64,000 bases of DNA from UBA1351 sp964627665 (GTDB lineage: Bacteria; Bacillota; Clostridia; Lachnospirales; Vallitaleaceae), in assembly GCA_964627665.1 (NCBI GenBank), contig CAZVKG010000002.1, positions 43,290 to 107,289 of the forward strand, given 5' to 3'. The position numbers and the translations under genes are program-made. The notes under the pieces were generated by a model that had not been told where the DNA came from, did not search any database, and saw nothing but the letters and a program-made list of their open reading frames with translations. Of the stretch, positions 40,225 through 49,256 are shown piece after piece; position 1 is the stretch's first letter, and each line of letters starts with the position of its first letter.

Positions 40225-41535
40225 ATGGAGAAAATACGTAAACACATTCAAGAACTGACTGAAAAATATCAATCAGATGTGATTGACTTTTGCCAAAGAC
40301 TGATTCGAGTACCGGCCCTATCCGGAGAAGAAAAAGAAGTAGCTGACATCTATCTTGAAGAGATGAAAAAGCTTGAGTATGATCGTGTATTTAGAGATGC
40401 GTGGGGGAATGTTATCGGTATTATAGACGGTAATGAACCCGGACCGACGATTATGTACAACGCCCATTTGGATCATGTGGATACAGGCGACGTGTCAGAA
40501 TGGGGCGGATATGATCCCTATGGTGCAGAAATTGATATCAACGAAATGGAAAACCAGGATTGTGACGGGTATGAAATGGTTGAAGTCATACATGGACGGG
40601 CGGCGGCAGATGTCAAAGCCGGTGGTGCTTGTCAGATATATTCAGGAAAAATCCTGTCTGACCTTAAGAAAAAAGGTTATCCCATGAAAGGATCCTATAT
40701 GTTTACAGGCGTAGTACTCGAAGAACCCGCGGAACAACTGGGGATGATTAAACTCATTGAAGATACCTTGCCAAAAGAAGGACTGGATTTTGATGGTGTT
40801 GTCTCATGCGAAGCAACTTCTCTAAAAATATATTTAGGTCACCGCGGACGTGTGGAACTTAAAGTGACAGTATCCGGAGTAACATCTCATGGAAGTGCAC
40901 CATGGTTAGGAATTAATGCCGTTAATCAATCCACGACATTAATTGACCAAGTGGAAGCCTATATTCAACAAAATCATAAATCAGACCAAGATTTAGGTGA
41001 CTCCAGTATTGCATTGACAATCATTGATTGTACACCGGGTGCCATGTGTATTGTTCCGGACCGTTGCCATATAACCTATGATCGGCGCTTTGTCCCAGGA
41101 GAAACCTATGACGGTTGTGTTGAAGAAATCCAAAAAATAATCGATGATTTATCAGCAAAAGATCCTGATTTTAGAGCAACTGTCGATATTGCTACCGTAC
41201 CAAGAACGACCTATACAGGAAAAACAGTCGCCGTTCCTAATGTGAAGGAAGCGTGGAAAATAAGCCAAGAACATCCATTTACCAAAGCGGCGTCTCAGGG
41301 TATTTCAAAACTTGGACAAGCTGTAAAATATGGATACTGGGATTTTGGAACCGACTTATCTGTTGTTGCCGGACGCTACCATAAACCGGCTATCGGATAT
41401 TCACCCATGCAAGAATTTTATTGCCACCGACCGATTGACAAGGTTCGTATTGATTACATGATAAAAGCACTTGCGGGAAACGTTGGTATTTACCAAGAAC
41501 TTGTTGAATTAAGTCAAGACGCATTTCAATTATAA
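40225..41535 (+). CDS. M20-family metallohydrolase, YgeY-like, paralogue 1
   Basis: Zinc aminoacylase/carboxypeptidase-fold amidohydrolase of 436 residues. Metal sites: His81 and Asp83 in NAHLDHVD, the bridging Asp in GRAAADVKAGG, the EEPAEQ glutamate pair, SCEATSLKIY, and the late His in MQEFYCHRP. The lid domain contains SHGSAPWLGINAVNQS. ATG 40225 is six bases after AGGAGG; the in-frame ATG 40207 is upstream of that site. It closely resembles the next gene, so the two arose by tandem duplication. It could hydrolyse N-carbamoyl-beta-alanine, a step otherwise missing here, but the YgeY subgroup has no settled substrate. Confidence 0.85.
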   Translation: MEKIRKHIQELTEKYQSDVIDFCQRLIRVPALSGEEKEVADIYLEEMKKLEYDRVFRDAWGNVIGIIDGNEPGPTIMYNAHLDHVDTGDVSEWGGYDPYGAEIDINEMENQDCDGYEMVEVIHGRAAADVKAGGACQIYSGKILSDLKKKGYPMKGSYMFTGVVLEEPAEQLGMIKLIEDTLPKEGLDFDGVVSCEATSLKIYLGHRGRVELKVTVSGVTSHGSAPWLGINAVNQSTTLIDQVEAYIQQNHKSDQDLGDSSIALTIIDCTPGAMCIVPDRCHITYDRRFVPGETYDGCVEEIQKIIDDLSAKDPDFRATVDIATVPRTTYTGKTVAVPNVKEAWKISQEHPFTKAASQGISKLGQAVKYGYWDFGTDLSVVAGRYHKPAIGYSPMQEFYCHRPIDKVRIDYMIKALAGNVGIYQELVELSQDAFQL

Positions 41536-41556
41536 GCAAAGAAAGGTGTGAAATAA

Positions 41557-42876
41557 ATGAATGACAAAATATATGAAGTTATTAGTGAACTATCGGCCGA
41601 ACTCTATGAGGACATGATAAAATTTGCGCAAAAATTAATCCAAACACCAAGTATGAGTGGAGAAGAGAAAAATGTTGCCGATTTGGATATGACAGAAATG
41701 AAAAAGTTAGGTTATGACGACGTGTTTAGAGATGATCAAGGAAATATTGTCGGTATTGTCAAAGGAACAGAAGAAGGACCCACGATTATGTATAACTCCC
41801 ATATGGACCATGTAAGTCCCGGAGATAAGAATAACTGGGAAGGCTATGAGCCTTATGGAGGCTTAATAGATATATGCAAGGTGCATACACAGGAAAAAGA
41901 AGACGATTCGGCAGAATGTATACATGGACGTGCAGCCTCTGATGTCAAAGCCGGCGAAGCTGTTCAAATCTATGCCGGTGGATTGTTGGTCAAATTAAAA
42001 GAAAAAGGCTTTCCGATTAAAGGAGACTTTATGTTTACCGGAGTTGTGCAAGAAGAACCCGCAGAAATGGTCGGTATGCTACACCTCATCGACAAGACAT
42101 TACCGGAAAGAGGTTTAAGCTATGATGCAATGATCTCTTCCGAGGCAACATCCTTAAAAATCTATTGTGGACATCGAGGACGTATTGAGATGCTGGCGAC
42201 TGTTTATGGACGAACATCTCATGGAAGTGCCCCCTGGCTAGGTGTTAATGCCATTTATAAAGCCATTCCACTGATTAGCAAGATTAAAGATGAACTCTAC
42301 CCATCCTTGCCAAAAGACGACGAGTTGGGACAAGCATCAATATCATTAAACATTATCGAGTGTTCTCCAGGTGCCTTATCTATCGTACCGGATAAATGTA
42401 TGCTATCTATTGATCGACGAACGCTTCCGGGAGAGACAACGGCCAGCGCCTTAAAAGAAATCCAAGATATTATCGATGCACTTGCCAAGGACGACCCTGA
42501 ATTTAAGGCTGATGTCGTAGTGAAAAAAGCACTCGAAGTCTCCTATACCGGTATGGAATTTGAAGCAGAAAAAGTGATGAGTCCATGGAAAATATCAACA
42601 GAACATGCCTTTGTTAAAGCCGCAAGTGCAGGATTAGAAGCCATTGGACAAGAGGTAAAATATGGATATTGGGATTTTGGTACAGATTCGAGTAAAACCT
42701 GTGGCATTGACCGTAAACCGACTATTGGTTACTCGCCGATGCAGGAACAATATGCGCATACACCCTATGATAAAGTTCGAACTGACTTTATGAAGAAGGG
42801 ACTTGAAGGTAATGTTGCTATTTTTCTTAAGGTAACCAGTGCCGATGCACGAGCTTTTGAAAAAGTTGAATGGTAG
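41557..42876 (+). CDS. M20-family metallohydrolase, YgeY-like, paralogue 2
   Basis: Second tandem M20 enzyme, 439 residues. It keeps every metal ligand seen in paralogue 1: His82 and Asp84 in NSHMDHVSPGD, GRAASDVKAGE, EEPAEM, SSEATSLKIY, and MQEQYAHTP. The two share long stretches such as SHGSAPWLG and KYGYWDFGTD, but differ around the lid and near the second metal loop (SSKTCGIDRKP against LSVVAGRYHKP), which suggests different substrates and not simple gene dosage. AAAGGTG precedes ATG 41557. Together they may act on N-carbamoyl amino acids or small peptides. Confidence 0.85.
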   Translation: MNDKIYEVISELSAELYEDMIKFAQKLIQTPSMSGEEKNVADLDMTEMKKLGYDDVFRDDQGNIVGIVKGTEEGPTIMYNSHMDHVSPGDKNNWEGYEPYGGLIDICKVHTQEKEDDSAECIHGRAASDVKAGEAVQIYAGGLLVKLKEKGFPIKGDFMFTGVVQEEPAEMVGMLHLIDKTLPERGLSYDAMISSEATSLKIYCGHRGRIEMLATVYGRTSHGSAPWLGVNAIYKAIPLISKIKDELYPSLPKDDELGQASISLNIIECSPGALSIVPDKCMLSIDRRTLPGETTASALKEIQDIIDALAKDDPEFKADVVVKKALEVSYTGMEFEAEKVMSPWKISTEHAFVKAASAGLEAIGQEVKYGYWDFGTDSSKTCGIDRKPTIGYSPMQEQYAHTPYDKVRTDFMKKGLEGNVAIFLKVTSADARAFEKVEW

Positions 42877-42906
42877 CAGATGATGAAGTTTGTAAGGAGG
42901 TAGAAC

Positions 42907-44316
42907 ATGGACTTAATTATAAAAAACGGAACAATCGTTACATCCGGTGAAACATATAAAGCAGATATCGGTATTTTAAATGGTAAGATTGTTGCTATCG
43001 GAGAAACATTAACATCTGATGGAGCAACAATGGTTGATGCGACAGATAAGATGGTGCTCCCGGGAGCCATTGATGTACATACCCATTTGGCAATGCCCTT
43101 TGGAGGAACAGTATCAGCAGACTCTTATTTAGCAGGTACTCGCGCTGCAGCTTGTGGTGGTGTAACGACAGTATTTGACTATCCCATGCAACGCAAGGGT
43201 ATGTCGATTAAGGAAGTCATTGATTCCAAAAAAGCAATCTGTGAAGAAGAAGCCTGTATCGATTATGCATTTCATTGTATTATCACAGATCTAAATGATG
43301 GTGAAATTATCGATGAGATGGAATCGGCAGTTCAAGACGGAATCACAAGTTTTAAATGCTTTTTCGTTTATAAAAAAGAAGGCATGATGGTGGATGACGG
43401 AACCTTTGCCCGACTATTACTAAAAGCTAAAGAAGTTGGGGCAATGATTAATCTACATGCAGAAAATCCGGATTTAATCGACTATTATGTGGATCAATTT
43501 AAAGCAGAAGGTAAACTGTCCCCTTGGTATCATTATATGAGCCGACCGGAGTTTGTCGAGGCAGAGGCAGACAAGCGCGCGGTTCATTGGGCAAAGCACC
43601 TTGAAGCACCCCTATATATTGTGCATATGGCCAATAAAGAAGGGCTAGAAGCAGTCATTGAAGCTAAAAAAGAAGAAAATAGTGATATCTATGTCGAGAC
43701 ATGTCCGCAGTATCTAGAATTTACCAATGAAGTCTATAAACGTGAAGACGGACGTAATTTTGTATGTTCTCCACCCATGAAGGGACAAGAAAGTCAAGAT
43801 GCCCTTTGGAAGGCTATTAAAAACGGGGATATTGATGTAGTTGCAACAGATCATTGCCCTTTCCAATCCTATGAAAAAGACTGGGGAAAAGATGACTTCA
43901 CAAAGATTCCTAACGGATGTGCCGGCGTTGAAAACTTATATCCATATATGCTCTCTGCAGCAGGTGAGGGGAAGATTACCTATAATCGAGCAGTAGAACT
44001 TTGTTCAACAAACCCGGCCAAAATCTTTGGTTGTACCCATAAAGGTCATATTGCAGTAGGTAAGGATGCAGATATTGTTATCTATGATCCTCAAAAAGAA
44101 TTTACCATTTCTGTAGATACCATGCACTCCGATTATGACCATACAATATGGGAAGGGAAAACACTCAAGGGGTATCCGGTCCAAACCTATTCACGAGGAA
44201 AGCTTGTCTATGACAATGAACAATTTGTTGGAGAACCCGGATGGGGACAATTCATTCAACGTACAAGGAGGATGTCCAATGAAGAAAAAAACAATATCGC
44301 GAGTGACCGCAGCTGA
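42907..44316 (+). CDS. Dihydropyrimidinase / D-hydantoinase
   Basis: Binuclear zinc cyclic amidohydrolase of 469 residues that opens dihydrouracil, dihydrothymine or 5-substituted hydantoins. Metal sites: His58 and His60 in DVHTHL, the carboxylated Lys150 in SFKCFF, His in NLHAENPD and IVHMANKEG, Asp in ATDHCPF. The C-terminal EPGWGQFIQR segment is typical. GTAAGGAGG precedes ATG 42907. Its end overlaps the PreA-like gene by 38 bp, and the two enzymes act in sequence in reductive pyrimidine breakdown. A phenylhydantoinase-type role is the alternative. Confidence 0.93.
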   Translation: MDLIIKNGTIVTSGETYKADIGILNGKIVAIGETLTSDGATMVDATDKMVLPGAIDVHTHLAMPFGGTVSADSYLAGTRAAACGGVTTVFDYPMQRKGMSIKEVIDSKKAICEEEACIDYAFHCIITDLNDGEIIDEMESAVQDGITSFKCFFVYKKEGMMVDDGTFARLLLKAKEVGAMINLHAENPDLIDYYVDQFKAEGKLSPWYHYMSRPEFVEAEADKRAVHWAKHLEAPLYIVHMANKEGLEAVIEAKKEENSDIYVETCPQYLEFTNEVYKREDGRNFVCSPPMKGQESQDALWKAIKNGDIDVVATDHCPFQSYEKDWGKDDFTKIPNGCAGVENLYPYMLSAAGEGKITYNRAVELCSTNPAKIFGCTHKGHIAVGKDADIVIYDPQKEFTISVDTMHSDYDHTIWEGKTLKGYPVQTYSRGKLVYDNEQFVGEPGWGQFIQRTRRMSNEEKNNIASDRS

Positions 44317-45778
44317 AGCCATCGATAGTTGTCTTATGTGCTATAACACACCCTGTACAAAGGCTTGTCCCCAAGGACTAGACCCAGCGCGTATTATTCG
44401 ATCCTTACGATTTAAGAATACCTGGGGAGCGGCGGAACAAACACCTGACGAAGACATTTGTCTTAGCTGTGATACAAAAAGCTGTATAGATGCTTGCTTA
44501 AAAGGAAAAATCAGCAATCCGGTAGAGATTGACAAACTGATGGCCTATAGTAGCCAATTGGAAAACAGTCAAAGCAAAAAAGAACTACGCATTAATTTTT
44601 TGGGATTTGAATGTGAGAATCCCTTTATACTTTCCTCATCTGTTGTAGCAAGTAACTATGAAATGGTTGCAAAGGCATTTGAGATGGGATGGGGAGGTGT
44701 TGCATTTAAGACCATCGGAACCTTTATTCCTAAAGAGGTATCTCCTCGATTTACCACAGACGGAGATTATGGAAAAGCCTTTCGTGGATTTAAGAATATT
44801 GAACAAATATCGGATCATTCACTTGAAGACAATATTGGATTTTTAAAAAAGTTAAAGAAAAATTATCCATCGAAGCTTATCATCGTTTCGATATTAGGGA
44901 CAGATGAAGAAGAATGGACGTATTTAGCAAAGATTATGACAGAAGCCGGAGTAGATATGATTGAATGTAATTTCTCTTGTCCGCATATGGCCGGCGATGG
45001 ATTAGGATCAGATGTCGGTCAAAATCCGGTATTAGTTGCCAAATATACCGCAGCGACACGACGTGGAACCCATTTGCCCATTATAGCAAAGATGACCCCG
45101 AACATAGGAAACATGGAGATTCCGGCTATTGCAGCTGTGGAAAATGGAGCCGATGGTATTGCAGCTATTAATACAATAAAAAGCATTATGAATGTGAATC
45201 TCGATGATTTTAGTTCAGAGCCAAATATTGAAGGAAAATCAACTATAGGCGGTTATTCAGGAAATGCGGTTAAACCCATCGCATTAAGATTTATTCACGA
45301 CATGAAAAAACACGATAAACTTGCCAATGTTCCAATCAGCGGTATGGGTGGAATTGAAACGTGGAAAGATGCGGCTGAATTTATTGCACTAGGATGTACG
45401 AATTTACAAGTAACGACATCCGTTATGCAGTATGGATACCGAGTAATCGAAGATCTAATCGACGGATTATCGACATATTTAGGCAAAATGGGATTTAAAA
45501 ATTTAGACGCCTTCGTTGGAAATGCACTTGAACATATTCTTCCTGCAGATCGCCTAAATCGTCAAAGTATTGTATATCCCAAATTTGACCGTCAAAAATG
45601 CATCCGTTGTGGACGATGTTACATATCGTGCTATGACGGTGGACATCAAGCAATTGCAATGGATGACAAGGGTAATCCGACCTTAATACCGGACAAATGT
45701 GTTGGTTGCCATCTGTGTAAGGTTGTATGTCCGGCAGAAGCAATTGGCGCTGGAAAACGTATGGAGGTTATATTATGA
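44279..45778 (+). CDS. PreA-type dihydropyrimidine dehydrogenase fused to the PreT N-terminal Fe-S domain
   Basis: FMN and iron-sulfur enzyme of 499 residues expected to reduce uracil or thymine. Residues 1-100 match the first domain of mammalian dihydropyrimidine dehydrogenase and PreT: Cys18, 21, 26, 30 (C-x2-C-x4-C-x3-C) and a second set Cys61, 64, 69, 73. Residues 110-430 are a dihydroorotate-dehydrogenase-like barrel with NFSCPHMAGDGLGSDVGQNP, AKMTPNIGNME, AAINTIKSI and SGMGGIETWKDAAEF. Two ferredoxin clusters follow (Cys441-451 and 474-484). The FAD and NAD(P) domains of PreT are absent. The start is ATG 44279, after AAGGAGG; the upstream open frame is a shadow of the hydantoinase gene. 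Electron donor probably ferredoxin (inference). Confidence 0.9.
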   Translation: MKKKTISRVTAAEAIDSCLMCYNTPCTKACPQGLDPARIIRSLRFKNTWGAAEQTPDEDICLSCDTKSCIDACLKGKISNPVEIDKLMAYSSQLENSQSKKELRINFLGFECENPFILSSSVVASNYEMVAKAFEMGWGGVAFKTIGTFIPKEVSPRFTTDGDYGKAFRGFKNIEQISDHSLEDNIGFLKKLKKNYPSKLIIVSILGTDEEEWTYLAKIMTEAGVDMIECNFSCPHMAGDGLGSDVGQNPVLVAKYTAATRRGTHLPIIAKMTPNIGNMEIPAIAAVENGADGIAAINTIKSIMNVNLDDFSSEPNIEGKSTIGGYSGNAVKPIALRFIHDMKKHDKLANVPISGMGGIETWKDAAEFIALGCTNLQVTTSVMQYGYRVIEDLIDGLSTYLGKMGFKNLDAFVGNALEHILPADRLNRQSIVYPKFDRQKCIRCGRCYISCYDGGHQAIAMDDKGNPTLIPDKCVGCHLCKVVCPAEAIGAGKRMEVIL

Positions 45779-46545
45779 ATGTACCGGAACTACAAATAAA
45801 AAACGTAAGCAAAACATATACCAATAACAATGGAGAAGAGATCCATGCACTCACCGATGTCAGTTTAGATATTCGAGAAGGGGAATTCATCTGCTTGTTA
45901 GGACCGTCGGGATGTGGCAAGAGTACGCTACTTCGAATCATTGCCGATCTCTTAGAGCCGACAACAGGCCAAGTATCTATTCATGGATTGACCCCAAGGG
46001 AGACACGATTAAAACAAAAATACGGCATTGTTTTTCAACAACCGGTGCTTTATGACTGGCGTAATGTTCGACGTAACGTGTGTATGCCTATGGAGATTAT
46101 TGGAGTTCCAAAGAGTGAAAGAACGGCACGAATTGATCGTATGTTAAATCTAGTCGGACTTGAAAAATTCGGGTTAAAGTACCCTTTCGAATTATCCGGA
46201 GGTATGCAACAGCGTGTAGGTATTGCAAGAGCATTAGCTTTAGAACCGGAGATCCTTCTTATGGATGAACCTTTTTCAGCACTTGATGAATTCACTCGAG
46301 AAAAGCTAAATGAAGATTTGCTCGCGATTTGGGGGAAGACAAAGACAACAATTATTTTCGTTACACATAATATTCCCGAATCCATTTTTTTATCTGATCG
46401 CGTTGTTGTTTTATCCCCACATCCGGGAAGGGTATCTGCTGTTGTAGATATAGATTTACCGAGACCAAGAACAGCGACACTAAGAGAATCCCCGGAATTT
46501 TACGACTATATAGCGAAAATCAGACATAGTTTTGAGGGGGTGTAA
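45775..46545 (+). CDS. ABC importer ATPase, TauB/SsuB/ThiZ type
   Basis: ATPase of 256 residues for the importer encoded next. Walker A GPSGCGKST at residues 43-51, Q-loop FQQPVLYDWRNV, signature LSGGMQQRVGIARAL, Walker B ILLMDEPFSALDEF and the TTIIFVTHNIPESIFLSDR switch region are all intact. The start is ATG 45775, overlapping the stop of the dehydrogenase gene (ATGA) after GGAGG; the longer upstream frame is a shadow. This family serves nitrate, sulfonate and pyrimidine-precursor importers. Confidence 0.93.
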   Translation: MNVPELQIKNVSKTYTNNNGEEIHALTDVSLDIREGEFICLLGPSGCGKSTLLRIIADLLEPTTGQVSIHGLTPRETRLKQKYGIVFQQPVLYDWRNVRRNVCMPMEIIGVPKSERTARIDRMLNLVGLEKFGLKYPFELSGGMQQRVGIARALALEPEILLMDEPFSALDEFTREKLNEDLLAIWGKTKTTIIFVTHNIPESIFLSDRVVVLSPHPGRVSAVVDIDLPRPRTATLRESPEFYDYIAKIRHSFEGV

Positions 46546-46547
46546 GC

Positions 46548-47345
46548 ATGGAGTTAACACGTAGAGACCGCCGTGTGGTAACCCTTGTATGGCTTGGCAG
46601 TATCATTGTCTTATGGGAAGTACTTGCGGCGGTATTACTCTTTCTTATTCAAGATAATATGGCATCATCAAAGCTACCCTTTCCACACGATGTTTTAATA
46701 ACATTCGTGGGTGAATGGAGATCATTACTTACTGCAGGCTTTGTTACATTATCACGAGCCGGGCTTGGTTTTGCAATTGGAGGAATGATTGGAGTCACCT
46801 TAGCTGTTGTAATGAGCCTTTCAAAAATCGCTGAAAAAATTGCATTTCCATATTTGATTGTATCTCAGATGATCCCGGTATTAGGGCTTGCCCCTATTAT
46901 TTTTAATATTGTAAGAGATATGAATATGTCACGGATTGTCATCGCAGCCTACATCACTTTTTTCCCTGTTGCGGTAAATATGCTGAGTGGATTTAAAAGC
47001 GTTGAAGACGAAAAGAAAGAACTCATGCGTTCCATTGCAGCGAATCGAGTGGACATCTATCTAAAACTGATGTTTCCCTATTCCTTGCCCTATCTATTTA
47101 CAGGACTTAAAATTGCAGCGCCGATGGCAGTTACAGCCTCGATTCTAGTTGATATGCTAGGCTCTAAGAGTGGTATTGGTGTGCGTATTCTCTATTCCTT
47201 GTATTCAAGTTCTTTTGATATATTTTGGGCTTCCGTATTTACAAGTGCCTTTATGGGAATATTGAGTTACAATATCGTGATTTTCGCAGAACGTCTCTTT
47301 ATTCCATGGAAAAATGTAGCATCCAAGAAAGTAGGTGCAAAATGA
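46548..47345 (+). CDS. ABC importer permease 1, TauC/SsuC/ThiX type
   Basis: Inner-membrane permease of 265 residues with about six hydrophobic segments and the family's EAA-like loop ELMRSIAANRVDIYLKLMFPYSLPYLF. It starts 2 bp after the ATPase gene with GAGGGGG, and its last codon overlaps the next permease (ATGA at 47342-47345). It is distinct from permease 2, so the importer is a heterodimer, which is less common in this family. Confidence 0.9.
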   Translation: MELTRRDRRVVTLVWLGSIIVLWEVLAAVLLFLIQDNMASSKLPFPHDVLITFVGEWRSLLTAGFVTLSRAGLGFAIGGMIGVTLAVVMSLSKIAEKIAFPYLIVSQMIPVLGLAPIIFNIVRDMNMSRIVIAAYITFFPVAVNMLSGFKSVEDEKKELMRSIAANRVDIYLKLMFPYSLPYLFTGLKIAAPMAVTASILVDMLGSKSGIGVRILYSLYSSSFDIFWASVFTSAFMGILSYNIVIFAERLFIPWKNVASKKVGAK

Positions 47346-48112
47346 AACGAGAAAAAATAATGCGTGTTTTTTGGCCGATTGGTTTTGGAATAGCTTTTTT
47401 ACTTCTTTGGGAGTTTGGAATATTTCATGACCTACTTAACTTAAAGCCTTTTCAATTACCGATTCCGTCAGAAATTGCTATTACACTGTTTGAAAATTAT
47501 GAACAAGCATTTAGTGATATGTTGATTACAGTGACCGGTGCACTCATTGGTCTAGTTATTGGTTCTTTTATAGGATTTTGCATTGCGGTTGTTGCCACGA
47601 TCTTTCCTAAGTGGGGATTCGGAGGCATGATTTTAGTCACTGCCCTTAACGCAGTACCCATTGTCGCCTTATCACCGATTATGAATCTATGGTTTACAAC
47701 CGGTATGTTTCAAAAAATTGGTGTTGTAACCGTGGTATGCATGGCAGCGATGGCAATAAATGCCTACTATGGAATGAATGATTTGAAGCCATTCTCCTTA
47801 GATCTCATGCATTCAAGTGCAGCAAGTCGTTGGCATATATTTAAGAAATTGAGACTACCCAATAGTTTGCCAAATGTGTTTACAGCATTAAGAATTAATA
47901 TAGCATCTGCGATTATTGCGGCAATCATCAGTGAATATTTTGCCACATCAACTGCGGGATTAGGTTTTGGAATCAAAGATAATCTTCGAAAAGCAGAGAT
48001 GGCGATGGGATGGTCTTATATCGTTGTCGCATCCATCGCCGGTGTTACTCTGTACCTATTCATTGTTTTGGTCGAGCGCGATGTCATTAAATGGCACGCT
48101 TCACAAAGATAA
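47342..48112 (+). CDS. ABC importer permease 2, TauC/SsuC/ThiX type
   Basis: Second permease, 256 residues, six membrane segments, with the loop DLMHSSAASRWHIFKKLRLPNSLPNVFTALR and the typical AAIISEYFATSTAGLGFGIK. The start ATG 47342 overlaps the previous stop, and GTAGGTG lies just before it; the longer frame from 47225 is a shadow of permease 1. It is followed by the binding-protein gene. Confidence 0.9.
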   Translation: MKREKIMRVFWPIGFGIAFLLLWEFGIFHDLLNLKPFQLPIPSEIAITLFENYEQAFSDMLITVTGALIGLVIGSFIGFCIAVVATIFPKWGFGGMILVTALNAVPIVALSPIMNLWFTTGMFQKIGVVTVVCMAAMAINAYYGMNDLKPFSLDLMHSSAASRWHIFKKLRLPNSLPNVFTALRINIASAIIAAIISEYFATSTAGLGFGIKDNLRKAEMAMGWSYIVVASIAGVTLYLFIVLVERDVIKWHASQR

Positions 48113-48148
48113 ATCCATTAATAGTATGTTTAGAAAGGAAGGATAATC

Positions 48149-49234
48149 ATGAAAAAAAGAATAATGATTTTTCTATTAACATTAACAATGATTTTATCAC
48201 TGATACTGACAGGTTGTAGTTCAAGTGATGAGGGAACATCAAGCGGGGCAGCTTCAACGGAAGAAAATGTAGATGCAACGGTAGACGCTACGGTAGAAGA
48301 GGAGCCGAAAGAACTCGTTGACTTAACATTGCAGTTAAAGTGGTTGCCTCAATCTCAATTTATGGGATATTATGTGGCACAGGAAAAAGGATACTATGAA
48401 GAGGAAGGAATAAACATCGAAATTCTACCGGGTGGTAGTGATATTATTCCGGAACAACAAGTGTATAATGGCGCTGCAGATGTTGGCGTAACATGGGTTT
48501 CCAGTTTACTGAAATATCAATCGCAAGGGTGGGAACTTGTGCATGTCGGACAACCGTTTCAAAAATCAGCCATGCTACTCGTTTCTAAAGCAGACACAGG
48601 CATAGAATCAGCAGAAGACCTTGCAGGTAAGAAAGTGTCGAACTGGTTTGGCGGTAACGAATATGAAATTCTTGCCTTGCTAGAATCAAACGGATTAGAC
48701 TCGGAAGCGGATTTAGAGCTGGTTCAACAAGATTTCACCATGAACCAATTGATGAATGATGAAGTGGATGCTGCATCCGCCATGACCTACAATGAATATG
48801 GATTATTGCTTGAAGCAGGCTATACAAATGAAGAATTAAACGTGCTAGATATGAATGATGAAGGTGTGGCTATGTTGCAAGACTGTCTGTTTGTAAGTGA
48901 AGAGTGGATTGCAGAAAATGAAGACCTCTATGTTCGATTCTTACGTGCATCAATAAAAGGATGGGCGGATGCAAGTGCAGACCCGGATGTAGCCGGAGAA
49001 ACCGTCTTTAATGTGGATCAATCAGTATCAAAAGAACATCAAGTCTATATGGCGGGCGAGATTGCAAAACTAGTCGTACCGGAAGGCTTTGACCCGGCAA
49101 ACATCGGTTATACAGATATGGATGCGATGCAACAAACAGCCGATCTTGCATTAGAGTATGGCTTACTATCAGAAGAAGCGGACCTAAGTGAGACCTTCGT
49201 TAACACAAGCTATTGGGAAGCAGCAACGAAATAA
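48149..49234 (+). CDS. THI5/NMT1-like substrate-binding lipoprotein
   Basis: Extracellular binding lipoprotein of 361 residues. The signal peptide ends in a lipobox LTGC (Cys23), followed by a Ser/Thr/Glu-rich linker to about residue 50. The mature domain starts LTLQLKWLPQSQFMGYYVAQEKGYYEEEGINIEILPGG (two consecutive segments), the pattern of the THI5/NMT1 group that binds pyrimidine-like ligands such as formylaminopyrimidine, or riboflavin. In a locus with dihydropyrimidinase and PreA this points to uracil, thymine, a dihydropyrimidine or a hydantoin as ligand. GAAAGGAAGG precedes the ATG. A bidirectional hairpin follows. Confidence 0.88.
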   Translation: MKKRIMIFLLTLTMILSLILTGCSSSDEGTSSGAASTEENVDATVDATVEEEPKELVDLTLQLKWLPQSQFMGYYVAQEKGYYEEEGINIEILPGGSDIIPEQQVYNGAADVGVTWVSSLLKYQSQGWELVHVGQPFQKSAMLLVSKADTGIESAEDLAGKKVSNWFGGNEYEILALLESNGLDSEADLELVQQDFTMNQLMNDEVDAASAMTYNEYGLLLEAGYTNEELNVLDMNDEGVAMLQDCLFVSEEWIAENEDLYVRFLRASIKGWADASADPDVAGETVFNVDQSVSKEHQVYMAGEIAKLVVPEGFDPANIGYTDMDAMQQTADLALEYGLLSEEADLSETFVNTSYWEAATK

Positions 49235-49256
49235 GGATAGGTATGTACTAGAAAAG

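Noticed and set aside
44135..44278. N-terminal extension of the PreA-like protein
   Set aside because: The frame is open but lies inside the dihydropyrimidinase gene, reads as non-protein-like sequence, and a strong AAGGAGG site points to ATG 44279.
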